A stretch of DNA of 5,497 nt, from assembly GCA_023249835.1 (NCBI GenBank), contig JAHFBY010000155.1, positions 1-5,497 on the forward strand, read 5' to 3'. The notes below the pieces were generated by a model. It did no database searches, was not told the DNA's origin, and was given only the letters and a program-made list of their open reading frames with translations. Made by a program: the position numbers and the translations under genes. The stretch is from Elusimicrobiota bacterium. Its GTDB lineage: Bacteria; Elusimicrobiota; Elusimicrobia; 2-02-FULL-39-32. This document shows positions 1-5,497 of the stretch, piece after piece (positions within the stretch are counted from its first letter, which is position 1; the number at the start of each line of letters is the position of its first letter).

Positions 1-938
1 AACTTGGCCCCGGTTTCAATGGCGTTGGTAATCATGTGCGTTTTACCTTCGCGAATGAGGTTAGAAATTGCCGGAGTAACCACCATGATTTCTCTCGCTG
101 CCACGCGGCCGGGTTCGGATTTTTTAGGGATCAAGGTTTGACAGATCACGCCCCTAAGGACGGTGGACAATTGCACGCGCACTTGTTGCTGTTGGGAGGG
201 CGGAAACACGTCAATCACACGGTCAATGGTCTGAGCGGCGTCAGTAGTATGTAGAGTGCCAAAACATAAGTGCCCGGTTTCAGCGGCGGTAATGGCAAGT
301 GAAATAGTTTCCAAATCCCGCATTTCGCCCACTAAAATTACGTCCGGATCCTGGCGCAAAGCGCTGCGTAACGCCGCGGTAAAAGAGTGCGTAGATTGGC
401 CCACTTCACGCTGGCGAATGACCGAGTTTTGAGATTCGTAGACGAACTCAATAGGATCTTCGATCGTTAAAATGTGGTGGTTGTATTTTTCATTGATGCT
501 TTGGATCAGACAGGCAAGCGTGGTTGATTTTCCCGAACCCGTAGGGCCTGTCACTAAGACTAACCCTCTTGGCAAATATGCTAAGTCTGTCACTGCCGGC
601 GGCAGCCGCAAAACGCTGGCGTCAGGGATTTGGGAAGAAATGATCCTCAAGACCGCTTCCACCCCATTTTTTTGCATGAGCACGTTAACCCTAAACCGCG
701 CTAAATTCTTTATTTCAAATGAACAATCCAGTTCCAGTTTTTCTTCAAACCGCTGTTTTTGGTCGTCATATAAAATGGAATAAACCAAACGTTTGGACTC
801 TTCCGCAGTCACTTCCGAGAACTCCACCAGGGGCACAATTTCGCCTTGAAACCGCACCATAGGCGGTTTACCCACTACAATATGAATGTCGGAAGCTTCT
901 CTTTCAACTGCGGACTTCAAAATATCGATGAATTCCAT
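1..938 (-). CDS. pilT: PilT, type IV pilus retraction ATPase (3' end outside window)
   Basis: This is the hexameric cytoplasmic ATPase that depolymerises type IV pili and powers twitching motility. 312 codons are visible and the frame stays open to the left edge; family members are usually about 345-370 residues, so a short C-terminal part is missing. Visible in order: an N-terminal PAS-like region (ASDIH at 15-19, family-typical), Walker A GPTGSGKST at 131-139, the Asp box around TIEDPIEF at 158-165, Walker B region DVILVGEMRD at 199-208, the His box around ETGHLCFGTLHT at 220-231, and AISNLIRE at 290-297. The last is a near match to the AIRNLIRE motif that marks PilT rather than the extension ATPase PilB. 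The ATG lies 3 nt after the pdxJ stop; a GAGGTGA ribosome-binding site is formed by the last pdxJ codons and its TGA, so translation is probably coupled. No other pilus gene is visible. Confidence 0.94.
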   Translation of the reverse strand, partial: MEFIDILKSAVEREASDIHIVVGKPPMVRFQGEIVPLVEFSEVTAEESKRLVYSILYDDQKQRFEEKLELDCSFEIKNLARFRVNVLMQKNGVEAVLRIISSQIPDASVLRLPPAVTDLAYLPRGLVLVTGPTGSGKSTTLACLIQSINEKYNHHILTIEDPIEFVYESQNSVIRQREVGQSTHSFTAALRSALRQDPDVILVGEMRDLETISLAITAAETGHLCFGTLHTTDAAQTIDRVIDVFPPSQQQQVRVQLSTVLRGVICQTLIPKKSEPGRVAAREIMVVTPAISNLIREGKTHMITNAIETGAK

Positions 939-941
939 GGA

Positions 942-1667
942 TCACCTCGCGCAATTATTTATGACCGACTTCATTTCATGCACAGCTTGCTCTAAACCCA
1001 CAAAAATTGCTCGCGCCACAATAGAAAATCCAATGTTTAATTCCTGCAAACCGGTAATTTTAACTATTTCCTTTAAATTCTGATAATCCAGACCGTGCCC
1101 GGCATTGACCTTCATTCCCAAATATTGCGCTAACTCTGCGCTTTGAGTTAAATCCCGCAAGGCTTTAACATACCGGCCTTTCCCATAGGCCAGCGCATAG
1201 GATCCCGTATGCAGCTCAACGCAATCGGCTCCCGCCGCCTTAGCGGATTTGACCTGTTCTGCCACTGGATCAATAAAATGGCTCACCCGAATACCCATTT
1301 TTTTCAACTGCGCCGTAACAGCGCTGATCCTATTAATATGTTTACACACGTCTAAGCCTCCTTCGGTGGTCAACTCTTTTCTCTTTTCCGGAACCAAACA
1401 AACATCTGCCGGACGAACGCGGCAAGCAAACTGAACAATTTCAGTAGAGCACGCCATTTCCAAATTAAGCTTCATTACTATTTTCTTTTTTAAATAAATA
1501 ACATCGCTGTCTTGTATGTGCCGGCGGTCTTCCCGCAAATGAACAGTAATGCCGTTAGCTCCACCTTTTTGGGCAGCAACAGCGGCCGCCAAAATGTTGG
1601 GCACTTGCGCCGCTCGCGCCTGACGGACAGTCGCCACGTGATCGATATTGACACCTAAATTTAACAT
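942..1667 (-). CDS. pdxJ: PdxJ, pyridoxine 5'-phosphate synthase
   Basis: Cytoplasmic TIM-barrel enzyme of the DXP-dependent vitamin B6 pathway. It condenses 1-deoxy-D-xylulose 5-phosphate with 3-amino-2-oxopropyl phosphate (3-amino-1-hydroxyacetone 1-phosphate) to give pyridoxine 5'-phosphate. The 241-residue product is full length for the family. Visible signatures: LGVNIDHVATVRQAR at 4-18, HLREDRRHI at 43-51, LNLEM at 67-71, LVPEKRKELTTEGGLDV at 91-107, SHFIDP at 129-134, ELHTGSYA at 151-158, VNAGHGLDY at 187-195 and ELNIGFSIVARAIF at 209-222. The residues matching the E. coli catalytic set are H43, E70 and H191, all present. It starts 27 nt after glmM; no clear Shine-Dalgarno is seen before the ATG, so it may depend on upstream translation. 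Its 3' end carries the pilT ribosome-binding site. In many bacteria acpS follows pdxJ; here pilT does. Confidence 0.97.
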   Translation of the reverse strand: MLNLGVNIDHVATVRQARAAQVPNILAAAVAAQKGGANGITVHLREDRRHIQDSDVIYLKKKIVMKLNLEMACSTEIVQFACRVRPADVCLVPEKRKELTTEGGLDVCKHINRISAVTAQLKKMGIRVSHFIDPVAEQVKSAKAAGADCVELHTGSYALAYGKGRYVKALRDLTQSAELAQYLGMKVNAGHGLDYQNLKEIVKITGLQELNIGFSIVARAIFVGLEQAVHEMKSVINNCAR

Positions 1668-1694
1668 GAGTTATCTAAAATAACAAGAGAGGAC

Positions 1695-3173
1695 TTATTT
1701 TTTGTTTATTAAAGGAAGAACTTCTAAGCACTCCTGTCCGCAAGATAAGAGATCGTTGACGACTTTTTGAATTAACTCCTGCGGTTCGCCCTCGGCCATG
1801 ATGCGCAAAAGCGGTTCCGTGCCGGAGTACCGAACTAAAACCCTGCCTTTGCCTTTCAGTTCTTTATCGGCATTCTTTATTTTCTCGGCAAACTTAGGCA
1901 AGTTTTGCAGCGGTATTTTTTGTTTAACCCGCAAGTTAACCAAAATTTGCGGCAACTTTTTAAAGCTTTTGCGCACTTGCGCAAGCGAATTTCCGCTTTC
2001 TTTTAAGGCGAACAGAATTTTAATTGCCGTCAACAGTCCGTCGCCGGTGGGCAAATAATTTTTAAAAATGATATGCCCGGACTGTTCTCCTCCTAATAAA
2101 GCTTTTGATTTTTCCAAGGCGGCAGAAACCGCGCGGTCGCCCACGGGGGTGGTGATCACATTTATACCCAAAGATTTCATATGGTTAAAAAAACCATAGT
2201 TAGCCATCACTGTGGTTACCACGGTGTTTTGATCCAACTGCTTTTTATCTTTTAAATGAGCGGCCGCTAAATACAACAAAATATCCCCGTCGAGCACTTC
2301 GCCCAACTCATCTACGAATTGAACTCGGTCCGCATCGCCGTCAAAAGCAAACCCGCCGTTGGCTTTGGCTGAGAGCACTGCCTTGCGCAACGATTCAGGG
2401 TACAACGCGCCGCACTTTAAATTGATGTTTGAGCCGTCAGGATGGTCAAAGATCGGGGTTACTTCTGCGCCCAAAGAGCGGAAAAGTTGAGGAGCAATCT
2501 GCGCCGCTGCGCCATTAGCGCAATCTATGACAAGCTTGACTCCACGCAAAGACGCCCCGCGCGGAAGCGCCGCTTTTAAGAACTGGGTATAGGTCTCGAC
2601 TCCTTCTTTATATTCATGGAGCGGACTTTTTTTAAGACCGTTGTCATGTTTGGAGGTGAGCCGGTCCTGATAACTGGAAAATTTTTGGCTATTTTTTATT
2701 AGTTCGCTTTCAATTTCTTTTTCCCATGAAACCTGGATTTTGTTCCCGTCCGCAGTAAAAAATTTTATACCGTTAAACTCGGCGGGATTGTGCGATGCGG
2801 AAATAACTGCTCCGCCCATAAACTTTTTCTTTAGCAAAATTGCGGAAATGGCCGAGGTTGGGATAACTCCACAAGAATAAACCTCGCAACCGCTCACCCA
2901 TAAACCTTCCCCTAACGCGTCTAAAATCCAATTGCCGGAAGCGCGGGTGTCGCGGCCAATGACAATTTTTTTGGCCCCGGGCACAGCGCTCTTGCCCGCG
3001 GAAAATTTACGCGCTAAGACCGTACCCGCAGAAAACCCAATCCGACGCACACTTTCCGGAGTCAATGGTTCCTCGCCGGCAAGCGCGCGGATTCCATCGG
3101 TTCCAAAAATACCCTGGAAAAGACGTTTAGCCCTTTGCTGACTGCCAATGGCGTTTAATAGTTTTGTGGACAT
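1695..3173 (-). CDS. glmM: GlmM, phosphoglucosamine mutase with N-terminal extension
   Basis: Converts glucosamine-6-phosphate to glucosamine-1-phosphate, feeding UDP-GlcNAc, peptidoglycan and LPS synthesis. From the chosen ATG it has 492 residues against roughly 445-465 for typical GlmM. Visible: FGTDGIR at 23-29, the active-site serine loop SASHNP at 125-130 (phosphoserine S127), NGIKFF at 134-139, the metal-binding loop DGDADR at 278-283, the sugar-binding loop GEQSGH at 362-367 (GlmM-type), and the phosphate-binding loop RYSGTEPLLR at 448-457. The start at 3173 is chosen because a GAGGAG stands 13 nt upstream; a TTG at 3212 in the same frame would add 13 residues, overlap the preceding small ORF by 8 nt and lacks a ribosome-binding site. 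Even so, about 20 residues precede the usual GIFGTDGIR start, and a dozen extra residues end the protein. In Firmicutes GlmM binds CdaA and lowers its activity; linkage to cdaA here fits that, but interaction is inferred. Confidence 0.95.
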   Translation of the reverse strand: MSTKLLNAIGSQQRAKRLFQGIFGTDGIRALAGEEPLTPESVRRIGFSAGTVLARKFSAGKSAVPGAKKIVIGRDTRASGNWILDALGEGLWVSGCEVYSCGVIPTSAISAILLKKKFMGGAVISASHNPAEFNGIKFFTADGNKIQVSWEKEIESELIKNSQKFSSYQDRLTSKHDNGLKKSPLHEYKEGVETYTQFLKAALPRGASLRGVKLVIDCANGAAAQIAPQLFRSLGAEVTPIFDHPDGSNINLKCGALYPESLRKAVLSAKANGGFAFDGDADRVQFVDELGEVLDGDILLYLAAAHLKDKKQLDQNTVVTTVMANYGFFNHMKSLGINVITTPVGDRAVSAALEKSKALLGGEQSGHIIFKNYLPTGDGLLTAIKILFALKESGNSLAQVRKSFKKLPQILVNLRVKQKIPLQNLPKFAEKIKNADKELKGKGRVLVRYSGTEPLLRIMAEGEPQELIQKVVNDLLSCGQECLEVLPLINKK

Positions 3174-3186
3174 AGATTGGATTTTT

Positions 3187-3192
3187 CTCCTC
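3187..3192 (-). promoter_or_regulatory. Ribosome-binding site of glmM
   Basis: GAGGAG on the minus strand, 13 nt before the ATG at 3173. The spacing is on the long side, but it is the only Shine-Dalgarno-like motif between the small ORF stop and the GlmM core. It supports ATG 3173 over TTG 3212. Confidence 0.6.
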
Positions 3193-3204
3193 GCAATAGA
3201 ACTT

Positions 3205-3318
3205 TTATCCAAATGGGTGGCGCAAATAAAACCAAAGCAACAGAGAAAGCATCAACGACAAAAGTTTTATTTTCCAATTGTGCTTAAGCCGGACAATGAA
3301 CAATTCTAACCCCTTCAT
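3205..3318 (-). CDS. 37-residue YbbR/CdaR-like membrane anchor peptide (micro-ORF in the ybbR position)
   Basis: A complete 37-codon ORF (ATG to TAA) between cdaA and glmM, exactly where ybbR (cdaR) normally lies. The peptide has a basic stretch (R10, K12, H13, K16, K18 around the NWKIKLLS segment at 14-21), a hydrophobic run from about L19 to L32, an aromatic WFY end at 29-31, then R33-H34 and a short tail. This closely resembles the N-terminal signal-anchor of YbbR-family proteins (pattern NWxxKLLxLxLxxxLWFYV), which position periplasmic YbbR domains that modulate CdaA. Here no YbbR domain follows: only 31 nt separate the stop from glmM. The start overlaps the cdaA stop by one base (TAATG) and is preceded by GGGAGGAG at an ideal 8 nt, so translation looks likely. 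It may be a functional anchor-only CdaA partner or the remnant of a ybbR gene shortened by deletion. Homology to the YbbR anchor is inferred from pattern and position, not from an alignment. Confidence 0.72.
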   Translation of the reverse strand: MKGLELFIVRLKHNWKIKLLSLMLSLLLWFYLRHPFG

Positions 3319-4139
3319 TAGCCGTTCTCCTCCCTAGGACCAAAACGCCTTAACACTGCTTGGTTGGCTCTGGCTTTAACCAAATCGCGCATTTCCTTGC
3401 GCAAATCATCAAAGCTCATTCCCCTTTGCAGCCTTCCATCCCGCGCCACGGACAATTGCCCGGTCTCCTCTGAAACCACCAACACAATGGCGTCGGAATA
3501 TTCGCTTAACCCCACCGCGGCCCGATGGCGGGTTCCTAACGTTTTTGAGAAATCGGGATCTTCGGTCAAAGGAAGCACGCAGCCTGCGGCGACTAATTGA
3601 TTACCGGAAATTATAATCGCCCCGTCGTGGAGCACGGATCGGGGGTGGAGCAATGACAAGATTAACTCTAGCGATATTTCGCCGTTTATTCGGGTACCGG
3701 TTTCAATATAATTTTTTAATCCTGTTTCTTGTTCAAACACGATCAAAGCCCCTATACGCTTATCCGAACATTCTTGGAGAGCATGAACGATTTCGTCGAT
3801 AAATTTAAATTCACTGGGCAAGATCCAACGGGAAAGAGGTTGGCTGCCCAAATAAGCCAAAGCCGAACGAATTTCAGATTGAAAAACTATTGCTAAAAGA
3901 ACAATCCCCGCCATCCAGAATTTTTCCAATAACCAACGGCTCATGGGCAAATGAAAGATCTGGTTTACCAACACTGTCCCCACCGCTAAAAACAATACGC
4001 CTTGCAAAATTTGGACGGAACGCGTGCCTTGAACCAACAACAGCAAACGATAAAATATGTAAGCGACAAGGTAAATATCAAGGACGTGGCGAAGGAAGTG
4101 GATCCAAATATCAGTGATCGACCAATCTAGTGGCAGCAT
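3318..4139 (-). CDS. cdaA: CdaA, membrane diadenylate cyclase (c-di-AMP synthase)
   Basis: Joins two ATP to make the second messenger c-di-AMP, at the inner face of the cytoplasmic membrane. At 273 residues it matches the usual CdaA length. Three predicted membrane helices are seen at about 16-37, 42-61 and 74-88, followed by the cytoplasmic DAC (DisA_N) domain from about 95 to 255. The domain shows GALIVFE at 130-136, the catalytic LHDGAIII at 170-177 (DGA 172-174), GTRHRAAVG at 202-210 (RHR 204-206), and SEETGQLSVARDGRL at 223-237. Both DGA and RHR signatures are intact, so activity is expected. It begins 2 nt after the folP stop (TAATAATG) with no evident Shine-Dalgarno nearby, suggesting termination-reinitiation. 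Its own stop overlaps the next start. The order cdaA, anchor ORF, glmM mirrors the conserved cdaA-cdaR-glmM module. DisA is excluded by the N-terminal helices and absence of a DNA-binding C-terminal region. Confidence 0.97.
   Translation of the reverse strand: MLPLDWSITDIWIHFLRHVLDIYLVAYIFYRLLLLVQGTRSVQILQGVLFLAVGTVLVNQIFHLPMSRWLLEKFWMAGIVLLAIVFQSEIRSALAYLGSQPLSRWILPSEFKFIDEIVHALQECSDKRIGALIVFEQETGLKNYIETGTRINGEISLELILSLLHPRSVLHDGAIIISGNQLVAAGCVLPLTEDPDFSKTLGTRHRAAVGLSEYSDAIVLVVSEETGQLSVARDGRLQRGMSFDDLRKEMRDLVKARANQAVLRRFGPREENG
3327..3334 (-). promoter_or_regulatory. Strong Shine-Dalgarno of the YbbR-like micro-ORF
   Basis: GGGAGGAG on the minus strand within the last codons of cdaA, 8 nt before the ATG at 3318. 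It is the best Shine-Dalgarno match I see in the window and the main evidence that the 37-codon ORF is translated. Confidence 0.8.
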
Positions 4140-4141
4140 TA

Positions 4142-4969
4142 TTAGGTTAGAGGGCTATTCGCCTCTTTTTTTAAAATTGCCTCAGTGACCCGCACTGCTT
4201 TTAACGTCGCGCCAACATCATGCACGCGCAAAATAGACGCTCCGTTCATAGCCAAATAACAGGCAACCGCTAAACTGCCTTCCAACCGATCTGTTGCAGG
4301 AAGACTTTCCGTTTGATCTAGAATTTTACCAATAAAAGACTTACGCGAGTGCCCCACCAAAACCGGATACCCTAAATTCACAAAACAATGGATCTGCCGG
4401 ATCAACGCTAAATTATGTTTTACAGTCTTGCCAAAACCAATGCCGGGATCAATCCAAATTTTATGTTTGGCAATGCCGCTCGCGATTGCCCATTGGGCTC
4501 GCTGGGCTAAAAATTTAACGACCTCCTGAACTACTTTTCCATAGCGTGGCCGAACTTGCATTGTGCTGGGATCTTGGCGCATATGCATCAATATGACTCC
4601 CGCTTTTTTTTTTTTGATAATTTCCGCCATCTTAGGATCAAACCGCAATGCGGAAACATCATTGACAATCCTAGCCCCTGCTTCCAGCGCTGCTAAAGCC
4701 ACGGCGGATTTTTGCGTATCAATCGAAATTGGCAATCGCGGAAACTTTTTAGCAATCGCGCGAACTATCGGCACAACTCGCTTGATTTCTACCGCCACGG
4801 AAACAGGTTCGGCTCCAGGCCGCGTGGACTCTCCACCCACATCTAAAAAATTTGCTCCTTCGGCCACCATTGACTTAGCTTGAAGCAAGGCGCCCCTCCA
4901 AGAGGAGTAACGCCCGCCGTCATAAAACGAATCGGGCGTAACATTTAAGATCCCCATGACTTGAACCAT
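4142..4969 (-). CDS. folP: FolP, dihydropteroate synthase
   Basis: Cytoplasmic TIM-barrel enzyme of folate synthesis, condensing 6-hydroxymethyl-7,8-dihydropterin pyrophosphate with p-aminobenzoate; the sulfonamide target. The 275 residues match the family. Visible: GILNVTPDSF at 6-15, loop 2 DVGGESTRPGA at 43-53, SIDTQK at 82-87, NDVSAL at 103-108, LMHM at 127-130, DPGIGFGK at 174-181, LVGHSRKSFIG at 204-214 and RVHDV at 248-252. The pterin-pyrophosphate and pABA-binding residues of the family (for example K210 and R248) appear present. The segment after LMHM reads RQDPSTMQ, lacking the more usual Gly in MHMxGxPxTMQ. The ATG at 4969 follows ftsH by 27 nt, with GGCGGA 9 nt upstream as a fair Shine-Dalgarno; an internal ATG at 4957 (M5) would leave the first strand too short. 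A run of 12 adenines encodes four lysines at 119-122 and is a possible slippage site. Confidence 0.97.
   Translation of the reverse strand: MVQVMGILNVTPDSFYDGGRYSSWRGALLQAKSMVAEGANFLDVGGESTRPGAEPVSVAVEIKRVVPIVRAIAKKFPRLPISIDTQKSAVALAALEAGARIVNDVSALRFDPKMAEIIKKKKAGVILMHMRQDPSTMQVRPRYGKVVQEVVKFLAQRAQWAIASGIAKHKIWIDPGIGFGKTVKHNLALIRQIHCFVNLGYPVLVGHSRKSFIGKILDQTESLPATDRLEGSLAVACYLAMNGASILRVHDVGATLKAVRVTEAILKKEANSPLT
4604..4615 (-). repeat. 12-nt adenine homopolymer inside folP
   Basis: Twelve consecutive T on the plus strand, A on the coding strand, encode four lysine codons (AAA x4, K119-K122). It is the longest mononucleotide tract in the window. The frame as given is intact. Loss of one A would bring a TGA within a few codons; gain of one A gives a frame that ends at a TAA about 30 codons later. 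Confidence 0.95.
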
Positions 4970-4996
4970 GTCCCCGGATCCGCCGAAAAAACCAAC

Positions 4997-5497
4997 TCAA
5001 CCGGCAGGCTGCGGCAAAGGGTCTCCGGAGGGGTTGATCAACGGAACAGAAATAGGTTCAGAGATTTTCTGGACCGTTTCCGGTTCTTTGACTCCAACTT
5101 TCGCAATGCCCAAGATCTCGTCAATTTCATCGCTTTCCAAAACCTCTTTTTCCATTAAAGCGTCCGCCAATTTTTTTAATTGGCTAAAATTAGTTTTTAA
5201 CAAATTTTGCGCGCGATGCGCGCAATCCATAATCAATCGCTTAACTTCGGAGTCAATTAGTTCAGCAGTTTTTTCCGAATAGTCCCGATGTTGCGCCATA
5301 ATGTCCCGGCCTAAAAAAATCTCGCTCTCTTTTTTTCGGAAAGAGATGGGACCTAAATTATCGCTCATGCCGAATTCAGTTACCATCCGCTGCACAATAT
5401 TGGTAGCCTTCGCAAAGTCATCTTGGGCGCCGGAAGTGACCTCATTAAACATAACCTCTTCGGCAGTGCGCCCGCCTAAGAGCACGGTAATCCGGTT
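4997..5497 (-). CDS. ftsH: FtsH, ATP-dependent zinc metalloprotease, C-terminal part (5' end outside window)
   Basis: Membrane-anchored AAA+ protease that degrades unneeded or misassembled membrane and regulatory proteins. Only the last 166 codons are in the window; the frame is open to the right edge, so no start is called (the GTG at 5485 is internal). The visible part is the end of the M41 peptidase domain: VLLGGRTAEE at 5-14, TSGAQDDF at 21-28, where D27 matches the third zinc ligand of the family (TTGASNDL type), ATNIVQRMVTEFGMSD at 31-46 and LGP at 48-50. A helical segment to about 130 follows, then a proline-rich tail of about 35 residues of unknown role. The HExxH motif and AAA domain must lie to the right. 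It is the most upstream gene seen and ends 27 nt before folP, an arrangement common in Gram-negative genomes. Confidence 0.96.
   Translation of the reverse strand, partial: NRITVLLGGRTAEEVMFNEVTSGAQDDFAKATNIVQRMVTEFGMSDNLGPISFRKKESEIFLGRDIMAQHRDYSEKTAELIDSEVKRLIMDCAHRAQNLLKTNFSQLKKLADALMEKEVLESDEIDEILGIAKVGVKEPETVQKISEPISVPLINPSGDPLPQPAG
5207..5225. repeat. Perfect 8-bp inverted repeat inside ftsH
   Basis: Arms TTGCGCGC (5207-5214) and GCGCGCAA (5218-5225) are perfect reverse complements around a 3-nt centre. In ftsH mRNA this would be a compact GC-rich hairpin covering the codons for D91 to Q97 of the visible part. No T-run follows on either strand, so it is not an intrinsic terminator. It may be chance in alanine/arginine codons. 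Confidence 0.85.

Noticed and set aside
1..938. PilB or GspE-type ATPase instead of PilT
   Set aside because: The short N-terminal region before Walker A, and the AISNLIRE motif, fit PilT; PilB/GspE have longer N-terminal domains and a tetracysteine zinc motif not seen here.
36..1083. Open frames on the plus strand opposite pilT and pdxJ (36-254, 472-783, 886-1083)
   Set aside because: They are antisense to genes with strong family motifs, show no recognisable domain and have no credible start signal.
1695..3173. Phosphomannomutase/phosphoglucomutase (ManB) instead of GlmM
   Set aside because: GEQSGH in the sugar-binding loop, FGTDGIR at the start and linkage to cdaA are GlmM features.
3174..3212. 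TTG at 3212 as the glmM start
   Set aside because: It overlaps the preceding small ORF, has no Shine-Dalgarno, and adds residues not typical of GlmM; the ATG at 3173 with GAGGAG upstream is better.
4970..5010. Intrinsic terminator after ftsH
   Set aside because: A short T-run on the coding strand is present, but the only possible stem (GCCG/CGGC) is short, has a large loop and spans the T-run rather than preceding it.
5033..5042. 10-bp palindrome GTTGATCAAC in the ftsH tail
   Set aside because: Short, single copy, inside coding sequence and with no nearby promoter or operator context.
1249..5282. Plus-strand frames opposite pdxJ, glmM, cdaA, folP and ftsH
   Set aside because: All are shadows of well-supported minus-strand genes; translations are low complexity or unlike any known family.

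Overview
All genes in this window lie on the minus strand, so they are transcribed from the right edge to the left. They form one tightly packed, operon-like block of housekeeping genes. In transcription order these are: the 3' end of ftsH (membrane AAA+ zinc protease), folP (dihydropteroate synthase), cdaA (membrane diadenylate cyclase, c-di-AMP synthesis), a 37-codon ORF that looks like only the membrane anchor of YbbR/CdaR, glmM (phosphoglucosamine mutase), pdxJ (pyridoxine 5'-phosphate synthase), and the first 312 codons of pilT (type IV pilus retraction ATPase), which runs off the left edge. Junctions are a 27 nt gap (ftsH-folP), 2 nt (folP-cdaA, TAATAATG), a 1 nt overlap (cdaA-small ORF, TAATG), 31 nt, 27 nt and 3 nt. 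There is no intergenic space over 35 nt, and I see no RNA gene, mobile element, CRISPR array or convincing terminator.

The organism is a bacterium using the standard code, since TGA ends ftsH and pdxJ. A CdaA-type c-di-AMP cyclase, the PdxJ (DXP-dependent) vitamin B6 route and a type IV pilus retraction motor occur together here. That mix, with the order ftsH-folP-cdaA-(ybbR)-glmM-pdxJ, recalls Desulfobacterota/Geobacter-like genomes and some candidate phyla such as Omnitrophota. I cannot assign a phylum from the sequence alone.

Functionally, cdaA-ybbR-glmM is a widely conserved module. CdaA makes c-di-AMP at the membrane, CdaR/YbbR modulates it, and GlmM makes glucosamine-1-phosphate for cell-wall precursors and is known in Firmicutes to bind and inhibit CdaA. 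Folate and PLP synthesis and FtsH proteolysis share the block. The most notable observation is the ybbR slot. It holds a 37-residue peptide with a strong Shine-Dalgarno and the typical YbbR N-terminal membrane segment, but no room for any YbbR domain. Secondary points are a 12-A homopolymer inside folP, an N-terminally extended GlmM whose frame is open back into the small ORF, pilT translationally coupled to pdxJ, and a serine variant of the PilT AIRNLIRE motif.
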